Part shown: piece by piece, positions 43,410 through 51,973 of the stretch | How the letters are laid out: the number at the start of each line of letters is the position of its first letter | Numbering within the stretch: the stretch's first letter is position 1 | Source of the DNA: Seohaeicola saemankumensis | GTDB taxonomy: Bacteria > Pseudomonadota > Alphaproteobacteria > Rhodobacterales > Rhodobacteraceae | Assembly (NCBI RefSeq): GCF_020171285.1 | Contig: NZ_JAIUZI010000012.1 | Location: forward strand, 1 to 64,000 | Length of the DNA: 64,000 nucleotides | Direction of reading: 5' to 3' | Notes under the pieces: generated by a model | The model's database searches: none | What the model saw: only the letters and a program-made list of their open reading frames with translations | Told to the model about the DNA's origin: nothing | Position numbers and translations under genes: made by a program

Positions 43410-44404
43410 AGCGATGCCCCGACCATCAGCGCCACGTCGACCAACCGATGCGCATAGCCCATTTCATTGTCATACCAGGCATAGACTTTGACCTGCGTGC
43501 CGTTGATGACCATGGTCGACAGCGCGTCGATGATCGATGACCGTTCGTCGTTGGTGTAATCGGTGGACACGAGCGGGCGTGTTTCGTAGCCCAGTATCCC
43601 CTTGAGCGGGCCCTCTGCCGCCGCCTTGAATAAGGCGTTGACCTCTTCCGCAGTTGTTTCGCGCTCTACCTCGAATACGCAGTCGGTGAGCGATGCGTTC
43701 AGCAGCGGCACCCGCACCGCGTGACCATTCAGCCGGCCCTTGAGCTCGGGGTAGATCAGGGTGATGGCGGTGGCGCTGCCGGTCGTGGTGGGGATCAGCG
43801 AATTGAGCGCCGATCGCGCCCGGCGCAGATCCTTGGCCGGCCGGTCGACGATGGTTTGGGTGTTGGTGACATCGTGGATCGTTGTGATCGAACCGTGACG
43901 GATCCGCAGGTTTTCGTGGATGACTTTGACCACCGGCGCAAGGCAGTTGGTGGTGCAGCTTGCCGCCGTGACAATGCGGTGCCGCTCAGGGACGTAAGTG
44001 TCGTCGTTCACGCCCACCACGATGTTGGCGGCGTCGCCGTCCTTGACCGGGGCGGAAACCACGACTTTTTTGACGCCCGCCTCAAAATAGGGGGCCAGTT
44101 TAGCCTCGGACTTGAACACGCCGGTGCAGTCGATCACCACATCGACACCCTGTAGCGGCAGTTCGGACAGGCTCTTGGTGCCGATGAAGGGAATCCGGGT
44201 CCCATTGATGGTCACGCTGTCGGCATCATAGGAGAAATCGGCGTCCCAGCGGCCATGGATGGTGTCGAATTCCAGCAGATGCGCATGCATTTCCGGATCG
44301 CCCACGGCGTCGTTGATCCAGGCGATCCGTGCGCCGCGTTCCAGCAGCGGTTTTAGGGCGAGCTTGCCCATGCGGCCAAGGCCGTTGACGGCGTAGACGG
44401 TCAT
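43406..44404 (-). CDS. ArsJ-associated glyceraldehyde-3-phosphate dehydrogenase
   Basis: A 332-residue GAPDH with the NAD-binding start VYAVNGLGRMGKLALKPLLE (the usual N-G-F-G-R-I-G is slightly changed), VTAASCTTNCLAPVV with the catalytic cysteine, and WYDNEMGYAHRLVD at the end. In arsenic operons this enzyme uses arsenate in place of phosphate, giving the unstable 1-arseno-3-phosphoglycerate that ArsJ exports. Its start overlaps the fusion gene's stop. It is unlikely to be the main glycolytic enzyme. Confidence 0.93.
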   Translation of the reverse strand: MTVYAVNGLGRMGKLALKPLLERGARIAWINDAVGDPEMHAHLLEFDTIHGRWDADFSYDADSVTINGTRIPFIGTKSLSELPLQGVDVVIDCTGVFKSEAKLAPYFEAGVKKVVVSAPVKDGDAANIVVGVNDDTYVPERHRIVTAASCTTNCLAPVVKVIHENLRIRHGSITTIHDVTNTQTIVDRPAKDLRRARSALNSLIPTTTGSATAITLIYPELKGRLNGHAVRVPLLNASLTDCVFEVERETTAEEVNALFKAAAEGPLKGILGYETRPLVSTDYTNDERSSIIDALSTMVINGTQVKVYAWYDNEMGYAHRLVDVALMVGASL

Positions 44405-45246
44405 GCGGAGGTCTCCATGTTGTCGTGTGCCAGGTCATCCACCGCGGCTTGCAGAGAGATCCGGTCAAGCGAGGCGATCGGCAGGGCGGCGAAGGCAATG
44501 ATACGGTTGCGCAGCGCCCCATAGGTTTGCTGGAAGGCGAGCCGCTTCTGGGCTTTGGTGCCCTGTGCCTTGACCGGGTCGGGCAGCCCCCAGTGACCGC
44601 TGATCGGCTGTCCCTGCCAGGCGGGGCAGTCTTCGTTGGCGGCCTGGTCACAGACGGTGAACACGAAATCGAAAACCGGTGCGTCCGGACCTTGAAACGT
44701 GGCAATGCTCTTGGATTTCAGCGGCGATAGATCGTGGCTCTTGTTCCGCAACACTTCCAGCGCCATCAGGTTCGGACTGTCGGAAGGGTGGGTGCCGGCG
44801 GAATAGGCATTAAAGCGGGTGCCCGCCTCGGTCCGCAGAATCGATTCGGCAAAGATGGACCGGGCGGAATTGCCCGAGCAGATGAACAGCACGTTGTAGA
44901 TTGCGTCTGACATGGGAGCTGGTCCTGTGGTTGAAGGAAAATGAGCGGGAGCACAGAGGTCGGGACGGCCACGGCAGCAGTCCAGAAACAGGTAGTCAAA
45001 GGTCTGTCGCACGGCTGTCATGTCAACAGAGTAACGAAGCGATGTGCCCATACGTTCCTGCGTGATCAGCCCGGATTGCATTAGCGCGGAGAGATAGGCC
45101 GACAGGGTGCTGGGCTTGATCCCAAGCACATCCGCGATTTCACCGGCGGGCAGGCGGTCCGGGTGGCGCCGGACAAGCAGCCGGAAGATCGCCAGCCGGT
45201 GCGGATGGCCAAGGGTAGTCAGGCGAGAGGGAATCAAAGTTTCCAT
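44401..45246 (-). CDS. ArsR-ArsC fusion: arsenic repressor with arsenate reductase (LMW phosphatase type)
   Basis: A 281-residue fused protein. Residues 1-95 are an ArsR-type HTH (LPAGEIADVLGIKPSTLSAY, ALMQSGLITQERMGTSLRYS) with cysteines in LDCCRGRPDLCAP. Residues about 112-275 are a low-molecular-weight phosphatase-type ArsC: LFICSGNSARSIFAES has the CX5R motif, and CDQAANEDCPAWQG carries further cysteines. Arsenate reduction and sensing are thus in one chain. ATG 45246 is chosen; the frame is open beyond but covers unrelated sequence. It is the first gene of the four-gene overlapping unit. Confidence 0.92.
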   Translation of the reverse strand: METLIPSRLTTLGHPHRLAIFRLLVRRHPDRLPAGEIADVLGIKPSTLSAYLSALMQSGLITQERMGTSLRYSVDMTAVRQTFDYLFLDCCRGRPDLCAPAHFPSTTGPAPMSDAIYNVLFICSGNSARSIFAESILRTEAGTRFNAYSAGTHPSDSPNLMALEVLRNKSHDLSPLKSKSIATFQGPDAPVFDFVFTVCDQAANEDCPAWQGQPISGHWGLPDPVKAQGTKAQKRLAFQQTYGALRNRIIAFAALPIASLDRISLQAAVDDLAHDNMETSA

Positions 45247-45266
45247 ATTTCGCGAATATACGAAAT
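45247..45266. promoter_or_regulatory. inverted repeat at the start of the ArsR-ArsC gene
   Basis: ATTTCG (45247-45252) and CGAAAT (45261-45266) enclose the AT-rich CGAATATA, directly upstream of the start. Location and shape suit an ArsR autoregulatory operator. Confidence 0.6.
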
Positions 45267-45296
45267 AAATGGCGTGGAAAAGGATTTTCTCGACGT

Positions 45297-45320
45297 CCGC
45301 GCGGCGAAAACGCCGCGCGG
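45297..45320 (-). terminator. strong hairpin behind the uronate operon
   Basis: Perfect 10 bp arms CCGCGCGGCG/CGCCGCGCGG with a four-base loop (AAAA on the plus strand) lie 12 bp past the stop of the aldehyde dehydrogenase gene. A short T-rich segment follows 17 bp further on. It probably ends uronate transcripts before the ars operon start. Confidence 0.7.
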
Positions 45321-45332
45321 GACCGGTCCGGT

Positions 45333-46922
45333 CTACTGGCCGGTTGTCGTCATTGCGCCGTCCACCAGCCGGGGAATGCCAAGCGGGTTGTTGTCCTTCA
45401 GGACATCGGGCAGCAGGTTTTGCGGAGAGTCCTGATAAGACACCGGGCGAACAAACCGCGCGATGGCCAATGACCCGACCGAAGTTGTGGCAGCAGCGGT
45501 GCTGGCGGGGTAGGGGCCGCCGTGTACCATGGCGTGGCAGACCTCGACCCCGGTCGGAAAGCCGTTGACCAGCACACGCCCGGCGCGGTCTTGAAGGACC
45601 GTCATCAGATCCGTCGCGGTATCGTCGTCGGGATCGGTATGCAGCGTCGCGGTGAGTTGGCCGTGCAAAGCACGTGCGATGTCCAGCATTTCGTCGGCAT
45701 CCGCGCAGGTCACGACGATGGCGGCGGGGCCAAAGATCTCGTCCCGTAATGCCGGGGTGTCGAGCCATGTGCGTGCGTCAGTGCGATAGAGGCCGGGGGT
45801 CACGGCGCAATTGCCGGTATCGGCAGGGGTCAGCAGCGCGCGCAGCCCCTTGATCTCAGGCAGGCCGTCGAGCGACTCGCGGTAGGCATCGGCAATCCGC
45901 CGGGTCAGCATCACCTGCGGTTCGCTGACGGTCAGTTGATCCAGCGCGACCGAGATGAGCGTTTCGGCCTGCGGACCCTCGGGCAGGATCAGGACGCCGG
46001 GATTGGTGCAGAACTGGCCGGCCCCGAGGGTCAGCGACCCGGCCCAGCCCTCGGCGATCTGCGCACCGCGCGACGTCAGTGCCTGCGGCAGGACAAAGAC
46101 CGGATTGTTGCTGCCGAGTTCGCCAAAAAACGGGATCGGGTCGGGGCGCGATACGGCGATGTCATATAGCGCCCGGCCGCCGCGCAACGAACCGGTAAAG
46201 CCGACCGCCTTGATGCCGGGGTTGGCAACCAGCATCTGACCGCTGTCGTAATCGTTCCCCTGCAACATGGCAAAGACGCCGGTCGGCAGGGCGCATTCGG
46301 CGACGGCTTCGTGAATTGCGCGGGCCACCAGTTCAGACGTGCCGGGGTGCGCCGGGTGCGCCTTGACCACTACGGGGCATCCGGCGGCCAGCGCCGAGGC
46401 GGTATCGCCGCCCGCCACCGAAAACGCTAGCGGGAAGTTGCTGGCACCGAACACCGCGACCGGCCCCAACGCCCGGTTGGCGGAGCGGATGTCCGGCTTG
46501 GGCAAAGGCGTCCTGTTGGGGTCGGCGGTGTCAATGCGCGCGTCCAGCCAGTGGCCCTGTTCGATCCAGTCGGCGAAGAACCTGAGTTGCCCGGTGGTGC
46601 GCCCGCGTTCGCCGGTCAGGCGGGCCACCGGAAGCGCGGTTTCGAGATGCGCAATGCGGGTCAGTTCGTCCGCATGGGCCTCGATCCGGTTGGCGATCGC
46701 CCTCAGGAAGCCTGCGCGCACCGCCAGCGATGTTCCGGCAAAGGTGGCGAAGTCACGCTGCGCCGCTTCGACCGCGAGGAACACATCGCAGGAGGTCGCA
46801 ACGTGATAGGCAATGTCGCCAGTATCCCCCGTGGCCGGAAATTCGGCGTTGAACGTGGTGCCGTGGCCCTGCCATTCGCCGTCGATCAGGTGACAGCCGC
46901 AAAGGTCGATCATGTCTTTCAT
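45333..46922 (-). CDS. aldehyde dehydrogenase (NADP+), 2-oxoglutarate semialdehyde dehydrogenase type
   Basis: A 529-residue ALDH with NAD(P)-binding GASNFPLAFSVAGGDTASAL, GFTGSLRGG, the general-base glutamate in FFGELGSNNP and nucleophile cysteine in GAGQFCTNPG. It matches the long ALDH class that oxidises 2-oxoglutarate semialdehyde to 2-oxoglutarate, the last step of oxidative uronate breakdown. It follows the lactonase-like gene by 3 bp and is last of the operon kdgD-gci-amidohydrolase-ALDH. Confidence 0.92.
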   Translation of the reverse strand: MKDMIDLCGCHLIDGEWQGHGTTFNAEFPATGDTGDIAYHVATSCDVFLAVEAAQRDFATFAGTSLAVRAGFLRAIANRIEAHADELTRIAHLETALPVARLTGERGRTTGQLRFFADWIEQGHWLDARIDTADPNRTPLPKPDIRSANRALGPVAVFGASNFPLAFSVAGGDTASALAAGCPVVVKAHPAHPGTSELVARAIHEAVAECALPTGVFAMLQGNDYDSGQMLVANPGIKAVGFTGSLRGGRALYDIAVSRPDPIPFFGELGSNNPVFVLPQALTSRGAQIAEGWAGSLTLGAGQFCTNPGVLILPEGPQAETLISVALDQLTVSEPQVMLTRRIADAYRESLDGLPEIKGLRALLTPADTGNCAVTPGLYRTDARTWLDTPALRDEIFGPAAIVVTCADADEMLDIARALHGQLTATLHTDPDDDTATDLMTVLQDRAGRVLVNGFPTGVEVCHAMVHGGPYPASTAAATTSVGSLAIARFVRPVSYQDSPQNLLPDVLKDNNPLGIPRLVDGAMTTTGQ

Positions 46923-46925
46923 ATT

Positions 46926-47777
46926 CTAGAATCCATAGAGTCGTGTTGCGTTGTCGACAAAGATCTTCTGGATGTTTTCCTCTGACCCGGCCCAGTCCAT
47001 CACCAGATCCAGCAGGGCCACGTCATCGGGGTAGGTCTCGGCCGAGGTGGCCATGTTGTGTGGCCAGTTGCTGCCCCAGATCACCCTGTCGGGGGCATGG
47101 GCGATCACCGCGCGGGACAAGGCACCCAGATCCTCGAACCCCGGCGCGCCGAATTTCGAGGTTTCGTAGCAGCCCGCCAGCTTGACATAGCAGTTGCCGC
47201 GATCGACCAACCGGAGCAGAGCCTTGAACTCGGGGCTGTCGGGGGCGACAGGATCGAGGAATTTGCCGGTATGATCGATGACATAATCGCCCCTGATTTG
47301 TTCCAGGGCAGGCAGGTGATGAAGGATCTCGCGCCCGTCGAATTGCACAATCAGTGACATGCCAAAGGGGTGGACGCGGGCGTTGATATCGAGCATGCGG
47401 TCCAGTCCTGCGGCCCCCCGCAAGAGGTTCATGATGCGAGCGCCGCGAACGCCCTTGGCGGTCATCTCGTCGAGCGCGGCATCGGAAATATCGGCATCAA
47501 CAGCGACAACGCCGCGCGCCCGGCCCCCGAATTGGTCCAGCGCGTCCAGGAGGCAGCGGTTGTCGAAGTTGTACGTGTTGCTTTGCGTGACCACGACGCG
47601 GTCGATGCCGAGCCAACCCATCACCTTTTCATAGTCCTGCACCGTCGCGTCGGGCGGAGGCGGCGGCCCGTCGGGGTGGTGGGGGAAACGCGCCGTGTCG
47701 ATGATGTGAATATGGGTATCGACCGCGCCGGGTGGCAGCGGACGAAGGGGCGGGCGCCCTTGCAGGGTACGGAACAT
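46926..47777 (-). CDS. amidohydrolase-2 family lactonase/isomerase (D-galactarolactone isomerase-like)
   Basis: A 283-residue TIM-barrel amidohydrolase of the PDC-hydrolase/galactarolactone-isomerase type. It has VDTHIHIIDTARFPH near residue 20, VVVTQSNTY, RGARIMNLL, VIDHTGKF, YVKLAGCYETSK and VIWGSNWPHNM with the conserved aspartate region shifted. In this operon it should hydrolyse or isomerise an aldarolactone from uronate dehydrogenase. Lactonase and isomerase roles cannot be separated by eye. Confidence 0.82.
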   Translation of the reverse strand: MFRTLQGRPPLRPLPPGAVDTHIHIIDTARFPHHPDGPPPPPDATVQDYEKVMGWLGIDRVVVTQSNTYNFDNRCLLDALDQFGGRARGVVAVDADISDAALDEMTAKGVRGARIMNLLRGAAGLDRMLDINARVHPFGMSLIVQFDGREILHHLPALEQIRGDYVIDHTGKFLDPVAPDSPEFKALLRLVDRGNCYVKLAGCYETSKFGAPGFEDLGALSRAVIAHAPDRVIWGSNWPHNMATSAETYPDDVALLDLVMDWAGSEENIQKIFVDNATRLYGF

Positions 47778-47792
47778 GGCGTCTCTTTCTGC

Positions 47793-48923
47793 TTAGCTCG
47801 GTGCGAAGGCGGCGAGCGCCTGGCGGTTGATCTCGATCCCCAGCCCGGGGCCATCTGGGACCGCGACGATGCCGTTTTCATGTTCGATGGGACGGGTGAC
47901 GATGTCTTGCCGAAACGGGTTGTAGGTGCGGTCGAACTCAAGCCGGGGCGAGCGTGCCTCGTGCGCAGGGGGGGATTGCGGCAGGATCGCGTGAAACTGC
48001 AGACCGGCTGCCAGTGCCACGGCGGTGCCCCAGACATGCGGGACAACGCGGACGTCGTGCACATCGGCCAGCGTCAGAATCCGGCGTGCCTCGGACAATC
48101 CGCCAACGCCACAGACATCCGGCTGCAGGATGTCGACCGCACCCTGTTTCAGGGCTTCGTTTACCGCCCAGCGGCCATGCCAGGTTTCACCGGCGGCGAC
48201 CGGGATAGGCTGGCGCGCGCGGATCTGCTGATAGGCGCTCAGCGCCTCGGGTACCACGGGTTCTTCGAACCAGCCGATGTCATATTCGGCGGCGCGGCGG
48301 CCGATCTCGATGGCATCGGCCATGTCATAGCCATGGTTGGCGTCGATCATCAGTTCGGTGTCCGGCCCGATGGCCTCGCGAACGGCCCTGATCGCGGCAA
48401 GATCGCTGGCGATGCCATATCCGATCTTGATCTTGACCGCGTCGAACCCCTCGGCGACGCAGGCGGCCATCTCGGCGCTGGCCGAGGTGGCGTGGTCGCC
48501 GCCCTCGGGGCGGAACCCGCCGGTGGCATAGGCCGGGATTTCAGTGCGCCACGCGCCGCCCATCAACTGGTAGATCGGCACGCCGAAATTCTTGCCGGCG
48601 ATGTCCCACAGGGCGATGTCGATACCGGACAGGGCGGTGTGAATGAGGCCACGCTGCCCCTGATCGCGGAACTGGTTGTAAATCTCGAGCCAGATCCGGT
48701 CGATTTGCAGCGGGTCGCGCCCGATCAGCATATCGGACATCGAGCGCAGAACGGCCGCGTTGATGTCCGCCGGACCCAGGCATTCGCCCCAACCTGTCAG
48801 GCCGTTGTCGCAGGTGATCTCGACCAGGCAGTGATGACGCGCGCGAAAGGTCGAGAACGACGATTCAAACGGCTGCTCCAGCGCGTGAAACAGCAGGTGT
48901 GGGGTGACGCTGGTGATCCGCAT
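47793..48923 (-). CDS. gci: D-galactarolactone cycloisomerase (mandelate racemase superfamily)
   Basis: A 376-residue enolase-superfamily protein. Catalytic KxK is in FDAVKIKIGYG. Metal ligands are in LMIDANHGYD, WFEEPVV and AGETWHG. The base histidine is in VVPHVWGTAV. Gci opens galactaro-1,4-lactone, giving 3-deoxy-2-keto-hexarate. ATG 48923 overlaps the kdgD stop (TGATG). With Udh and KdgD it makes the pathway complete for galacturonate; glucarolactone may also be used. Confidence 0.9.
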   Translation of the reverse strand: MRITSVTPHLLFHALEQPFESSFSTFRARHHCLVEITCDNGLTGWGECLGPADINAAVLRSMSDMLIGRDPLQIDRIWLEIYNQFRDQGQRGLIHTALSGIDIALWDIAGKNFGVPIYQLMGGAWRTEIPAYATGGFRPEGGDHATSASAEMAACVAEGFDAVKIKIGYGIASDLAAIRAVREAIGPDTELMIDANHGYDMADAIEIGRRAAEYDIGWFEEPVVPEALSAYQQIRARQPIPVAAGETWHGRWAVNEALKQGAVDILQPDVCGVGGLSEARRILTLADVHDVRVVPHVWGTAVALAAGLQFHAILPQSPPAHEARSPRLEFDRTYNPFRQDIVTRPIEHENGIVAVPDGPGLGIEINRQALAAFAPS

Positions 48924-49825
48924 CAACGGTTCCTTTCGATGATCTCGCGCAGGCGGGCCACCTCGTCTTCTGTGAGGTCAGTCAGCGGAGGGCGAACCGG
49001 ACCCGGAGCGCGATCAATGGCGGCGAGCCCGCCCTTGACGATGGATACCGCATAGCCCGGCGCGCGGTCACGGATTTCGAGGAAAGGATAGAAAAAGTCC
49101 TTGAGCAGGCGGTTCATGGTCGCCTTGTCACCCGCCCGCATGGCGCGGAAGAACTCGAGCGCCAGTTCCGGGACAAAGTTGAACACCGCCGAGGAATAGG
49201 TGGTTACGCCCATGGCGTCATAGGCTTCGGCGAACATCTCGTGTGTCGGCATCCCGCCAACATAGGCCAGGCGGTCACCGCAGGTGGCGACGATTTTGCG
49301 CACCAGATTAATGTCGCCGGTGCCATCCTTGAAACCGATCAGGTTTGGGCAGGCATCGGCCAGCCGTGCGACGGTCTCGGCGTTTGCCACGGAATTGGCG
49401 CGGTTGTAGATAATGACACCGACCGATGTCGCGTCGCACACGGCCTTGATATGGTTGAACAGCCCCTCTTGCGTGGCGCCGATCAGGTAGTGCGGCAGCA
49501 ACAGGATGCCGTCGGCGCCCTTTGCCTCGACATCGCGGGCGATGTCGATGGCCATGCGGGTGCCGTAGCCGCAGCCGGAAATGATCGGAACGTCGCCGGC
49601 GACCTCCTTGGCAGCCCGTACCACGGTGCCGATTTCGGCGGGCGTCAGCGAGAACATCTCGCCGGTTCCGCCGGCGGCAAAAAGCGCGGCGGCGTCGTAT
49701 TGCGCCAGCCAGCCGACATGGTCGCGGTAGGCGGCGGCGTCAAAATCGAGATTTGAGTCGAAGTGGGTAACGGGAAACGAGAGAAGCCCCGATCCGATCT
49801 GTTGCTTGAGGTCCTGAGGGGTCAT
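48923..49825 (-). CDS. kdgD: 5-dehydro-4-deoxyglucarate dehydratase
   Basis: A 300-residue DapA-superfamily lyase that dehydrates and decarboxylates 5-keto-4-deoxyglucarate to 2-oxoglutarate semialdehyde. Seen: LLSFPVTHFDSNLDFD, ALFAAGGTGEMFSLTPAE, VGVIIYNRANS with the catalytic tyrosine, and LIGFKDGTGDI with the Schiff-base lysine. Length fits. It is first in the operon; a regulatory palindrome lies about 90 bp upstream. Confidence 0.95.
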   Translation of the reverse strand: MTPQDLKQQIGSGLLSFPVTHFDSNLDFDAAAYRDHVGWLAQYDAAALFAAGGTGEMFSLTPAEIGTVVRAAKEVAGDVPIISGCGYGTRMAIDIARDVEAKGADGILLLPHYLIGATQEGLFNHIKAVCDATSVGVIIYNRANSVANAETVARLADACPNLIGFKDGTGDINLVRKIVATCGDRLAYVGGMPTHEMFAEAYDAMGVTTYSSAVFNFVPELALEFFRAMRAGDKATMNRLLKDFFYPFLEIRDRAPGYAVSIVKGGLAAIDRAPGPVRPPLTDLTEDEVARLREIIERNR

Positions 49826-49913
49826 CTTTGGGCGTCCTGATATTGCTGACGTGTCTCTGGCGCGGGGTGAGCCGCGGTGGCGTCAGTGAAAATACAGGCT
49901 TTGGGAGGGGTGT

Positions 49914-49936
49914 CAATATTTGTATGATGAATATTG
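49914..49936. promoter_or_regulatory. GntR-type operator upstream of kdgD
   Basis: Arms CAATATT/AATATTG around TGTATGATG; AT-rich in GC-rich surroundings. It shares TATGATGAATATTGA with the site at 50784-50807 upstream of the TRAP genes, so one regulator probably binds both. Confidence 0.7.
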
Positions 49937-49948
49937 ATAAGTTGCCCC

Positions 49949-50689
49949 TTACTTCTCCTGTGCTTTGCGAGCGAGCACCCGATAGCGTTCGGCGCTTTGG
50001 TTCAGGTGGACGCGCATTGCTTCGCGGGCGGCTTCGGGTTTGCGGTCGGCGATGGCGTCGGTCAGCGCCTTGTGTTCCGCCAGGATTCGGTTTTCGAGAT
50101 CGGGGTCGCGGTTCAGGTTGGCCTTTTCGCGCAGCTCGGACCGGGGGATGGTGTTGCGGCCCATGAGAGTCAGGAAGTCGACGAAGCGGCGGTTGTTGGT
50201 GGCTTCGGCAATGGCGACATGAAAGGCAAAGTCTTCATCCTCAGAGCGTTCGCCGGCTAGTACCTTTTGGCGAAAGGCGCTGAAGCGGGAGAAGATCTCG
50301 GCCTCTTGCGCCGGAGAGCAGCGCTGGGCGGCGAGTTCCGCAGCGCCAATTTCGACCGCGGCCCTTAATTCAAGGGCTTCAATGACGCTAGCGATGGTTT
50401 TTGGGTTGCCGCTGAGCAGGGCAATCGCCTCGTCCTGGCGGCTGGGTTCCTGCACGAAGACCCCGGCGCCTTGTCGCGAATTCAGTAATCCGTCGGCCTT
50501 GAGGCCGGAGATCGCTTCGCGGATCACCGTGCGGCTGACGCCGTATTCCGCGATCAGCATCTGTTCGGTTGGCAGTTTGTCGCCGGGCACCAGCTCGCCG
50601 GAGTGGATTCGTTTTCGAAGCGCCTCGACCACTTCCTGAGTCAGGTTCCGCCGGGGCGGTTTGCTGGTTTGCGCGGGGGTTTCGGGCAT
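49949..50689 (-). CDS. FadR-subfamily GntR regulator of uronate catabolism
   Basis: A 246-residue regulator: winged HTH at residues about 14-80 (RKRIHSGELVPGDKLPTEQM, YGVSRTVIREAISGL, SRQGAGVFV) and a C-terminal FCD ligand domain (ALELRAAVEIGAAELAA, FHVAIAEATNN, EHKALTDAI). It lies between the kdgD operon and the divergent TRAP genes, and matching palindromes lie on both sides. It probably represses both arms and is released by a uronate or pathway intermediate. Confidence 0.92.
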   Translation of the reverse strand: MPETPAQTSKPPRRNLTQEVVEALRKRIHSGELVPGDKLPTEQMLIAEYGVSRTVIREAISGLKADGLLNSRQGAGVFVQEPSRQDEAIALLSGNPKTIASVIEALELRAAVEIGAAELAAQRCSPAQEAEIFSRFSAFRQKVLAGERSEDEDFAFHVAIAEATNNRRFVDFLTLMGRNTIPRSELREKANLNRDPDLENRILAEHKALTDAIADRKPEAAREAMRVHLNQSAERYRVLARKAQEK

Positions 50690-50783
50690 CGGGGCCTCTT
50701 TGTGATTCGCTGTATAGCGGCGCTGTGCGTGCGCCCTGTGCCGGTCAGGCTATAGGTCGGGCGCGGAAAAACAAAGGGTGTGC

Positions 50784-50807
50784 GATAATTCATATGATGA
50801 ATATTGA
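50784..50807. promoter_or_regulatory. GntR-type operator upstream of the TRAP genes
   Basis: An AT-rich palindromic site containing ATTCATATGATGAAT, sharing TATGATGAATATTGA with the site at 49914-49936. It lies between the GntR start and the TRAP binding-protein gene, so it may control both. Confidence 0.7.
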
Positions 50808-50893
50808 CATGTGGTCATGCAACGTGTGAATAATCCACCACTACATGACAGGCGCGGCCCACATGGCTGCCGCGCATCAGGGAGGAACACGAT

Positions 50894-51880
50894 ATGACAA
50901 TGACCACACCCCGCAAGATTTTCGCCGCCGCTGTGGCCGCCGGTCTGGCGGTGGCGGCTACGACCGCCAGCGCCGAATGGAAGGGCTGGAACATCCATGT
51001 ACCGGATTACCCGGTTTCCGTAGCGATGGACGATTTCATCGCCAAGGCGTCCGAGGTCACCGGTGGCGCCGTGTCGGGCAAGACCTTTCACGGCGGCGTT
51101 CTGGGGTCGCAGCCCGACGCCATCACGCAGATGCAGATCGGCGGCATAAACTATGCCGTGTTCAACATGGGCCCCATGGGGCCGATCGTGCCGGAAACCA
51201 ACGTGCTGTCGCTGCCGTTCATCTTCAAGGACATGGATCACATGCACCGGGTCATGGACGGCGCGTTCGGCGACAAGCTGGGCGAGGCCATGGCGGCCAA
51301 GGGGCTGGTGCCGTTGGCCTGGTACGACAGCGGGGCGCGGTCCTTTTACAACTCACAAAAGCCGATCAACACGCCGTCTGACCTGGATGGCATGAAGTTC
51401 CGCGTGATGAACAACGAACTGTTCGTCGGCATGGTCGAGGCGCTGGGCGGGAATGCGACGCCGATGGCATTCTCCGAAGTGTACCAGTCGCTGAAGACCG
51501 GTGTTGTGGACGGGGCGGAAAACAACTGGCCGTCCTATGAGTCGACCAACCATTACGAAGTTGCCGGTTACTATTCGCTGAGTCAGCACCTGATCCTGCC
51601 CGAGTGCCTGTGCGTGTCCAAGGCGAGCTGGGACCAGCTGTCGGCCGAGGACCAGGCGAAGGTGCGCAAGGTCGCGCGTGACAGTGCCGATCTGCAGCGC
51701 AAACTGTGGGCCGATCGCGCCAAGGCCAGCCAGGCCAAGGTGCTGGAATCGGGGGTGAAGTTCAACGAAATCGCGGACAAGGCCCCGTTCCAGGATGCCA
51801 TGAGCGCGGTGTATACGGCCGCAATTGCCAAGACCCCTGAGCTGGAGCAACTGATCGCCGACATCAAGGCGGTCGACTGA
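50894..51880 (+). CDS. TRAP transporter substrate-binding protein (DctP type)
   Basis: A 328-residue periplasmic binding protein with signal peptide (IFAAAVAAGLAVAATTASA). Family features: ALGGNATPMAFSEVYQSLKT and VVDGAENNWPSYES, with the arginine in MKFRVMNNE that binds the ligand carboxylate. It is in an operon with the TRAP permeases and uronate dehydrogenase, so galacturonate/glucuronate is the likely ligand (UehA-like). A GntR site precedes it. Confidence 0.93.
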   Translation: MTMTTPRKIFAAAVAAGLAVAATTASAEWKGWNIHVPDYPVSVAMDDFIAKASEVTGGAVSGKTFHGGVLGSQPDAITQMQIGGINYAVFNMGPMGPIVPETNVLSLPFIFKDMDHMHRVMDGAFGDKLGEAMAAKGLVPLAWYDSGARSFYNSQKPINTPSDLDGMKFRVMNNELFVGMVEALGGNATPMAFSEVYQSLKTGVVDGAENNWPSYESTNHYEVAGYYSLSQHLILPECLCVSKASWDQLSAEDQAKVRKVARDSADLQRKLWADRAKASQAKVLESGVKFNEIADKAPFQDAMSAVYTAAIAKTPELEQLIADIKAVD

Positions 51881-51893
51881 GCCAGCCCTGACA

Positions 51894-51932
51894 GGCCGCG
51901 GGCCCGGGAGGGTTCGCGGCCGTTTTGTTGTG
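51894..51932 (+). terminator. terminator-like attenuator between dctP- and dctQ-type genes
   Basis: GGCCGCG (51894-51900) and CGCGGCC (51915-51921) form a stem followed at once by GTTTTGTTGTG. It lies 14 bp behind the binding-protein stop and inside the operon, so partial termination would yield more binding protein than permease. Confidence 0.65.
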
Positions 51933-51973
51933 TTGCCGCCATCTGGCGGTCCGGACCCCAACGAGACACCTCA

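Noticed and set aside
44401..45768. A longer N-terminus for the ArsR-ArsC fusion
   Set aside because: The extra 174 residues are antisense to the aldehyde dehydrogenase gene and have shadow-frame composition; the AT-rich operator lies exactly before ATG 45246.
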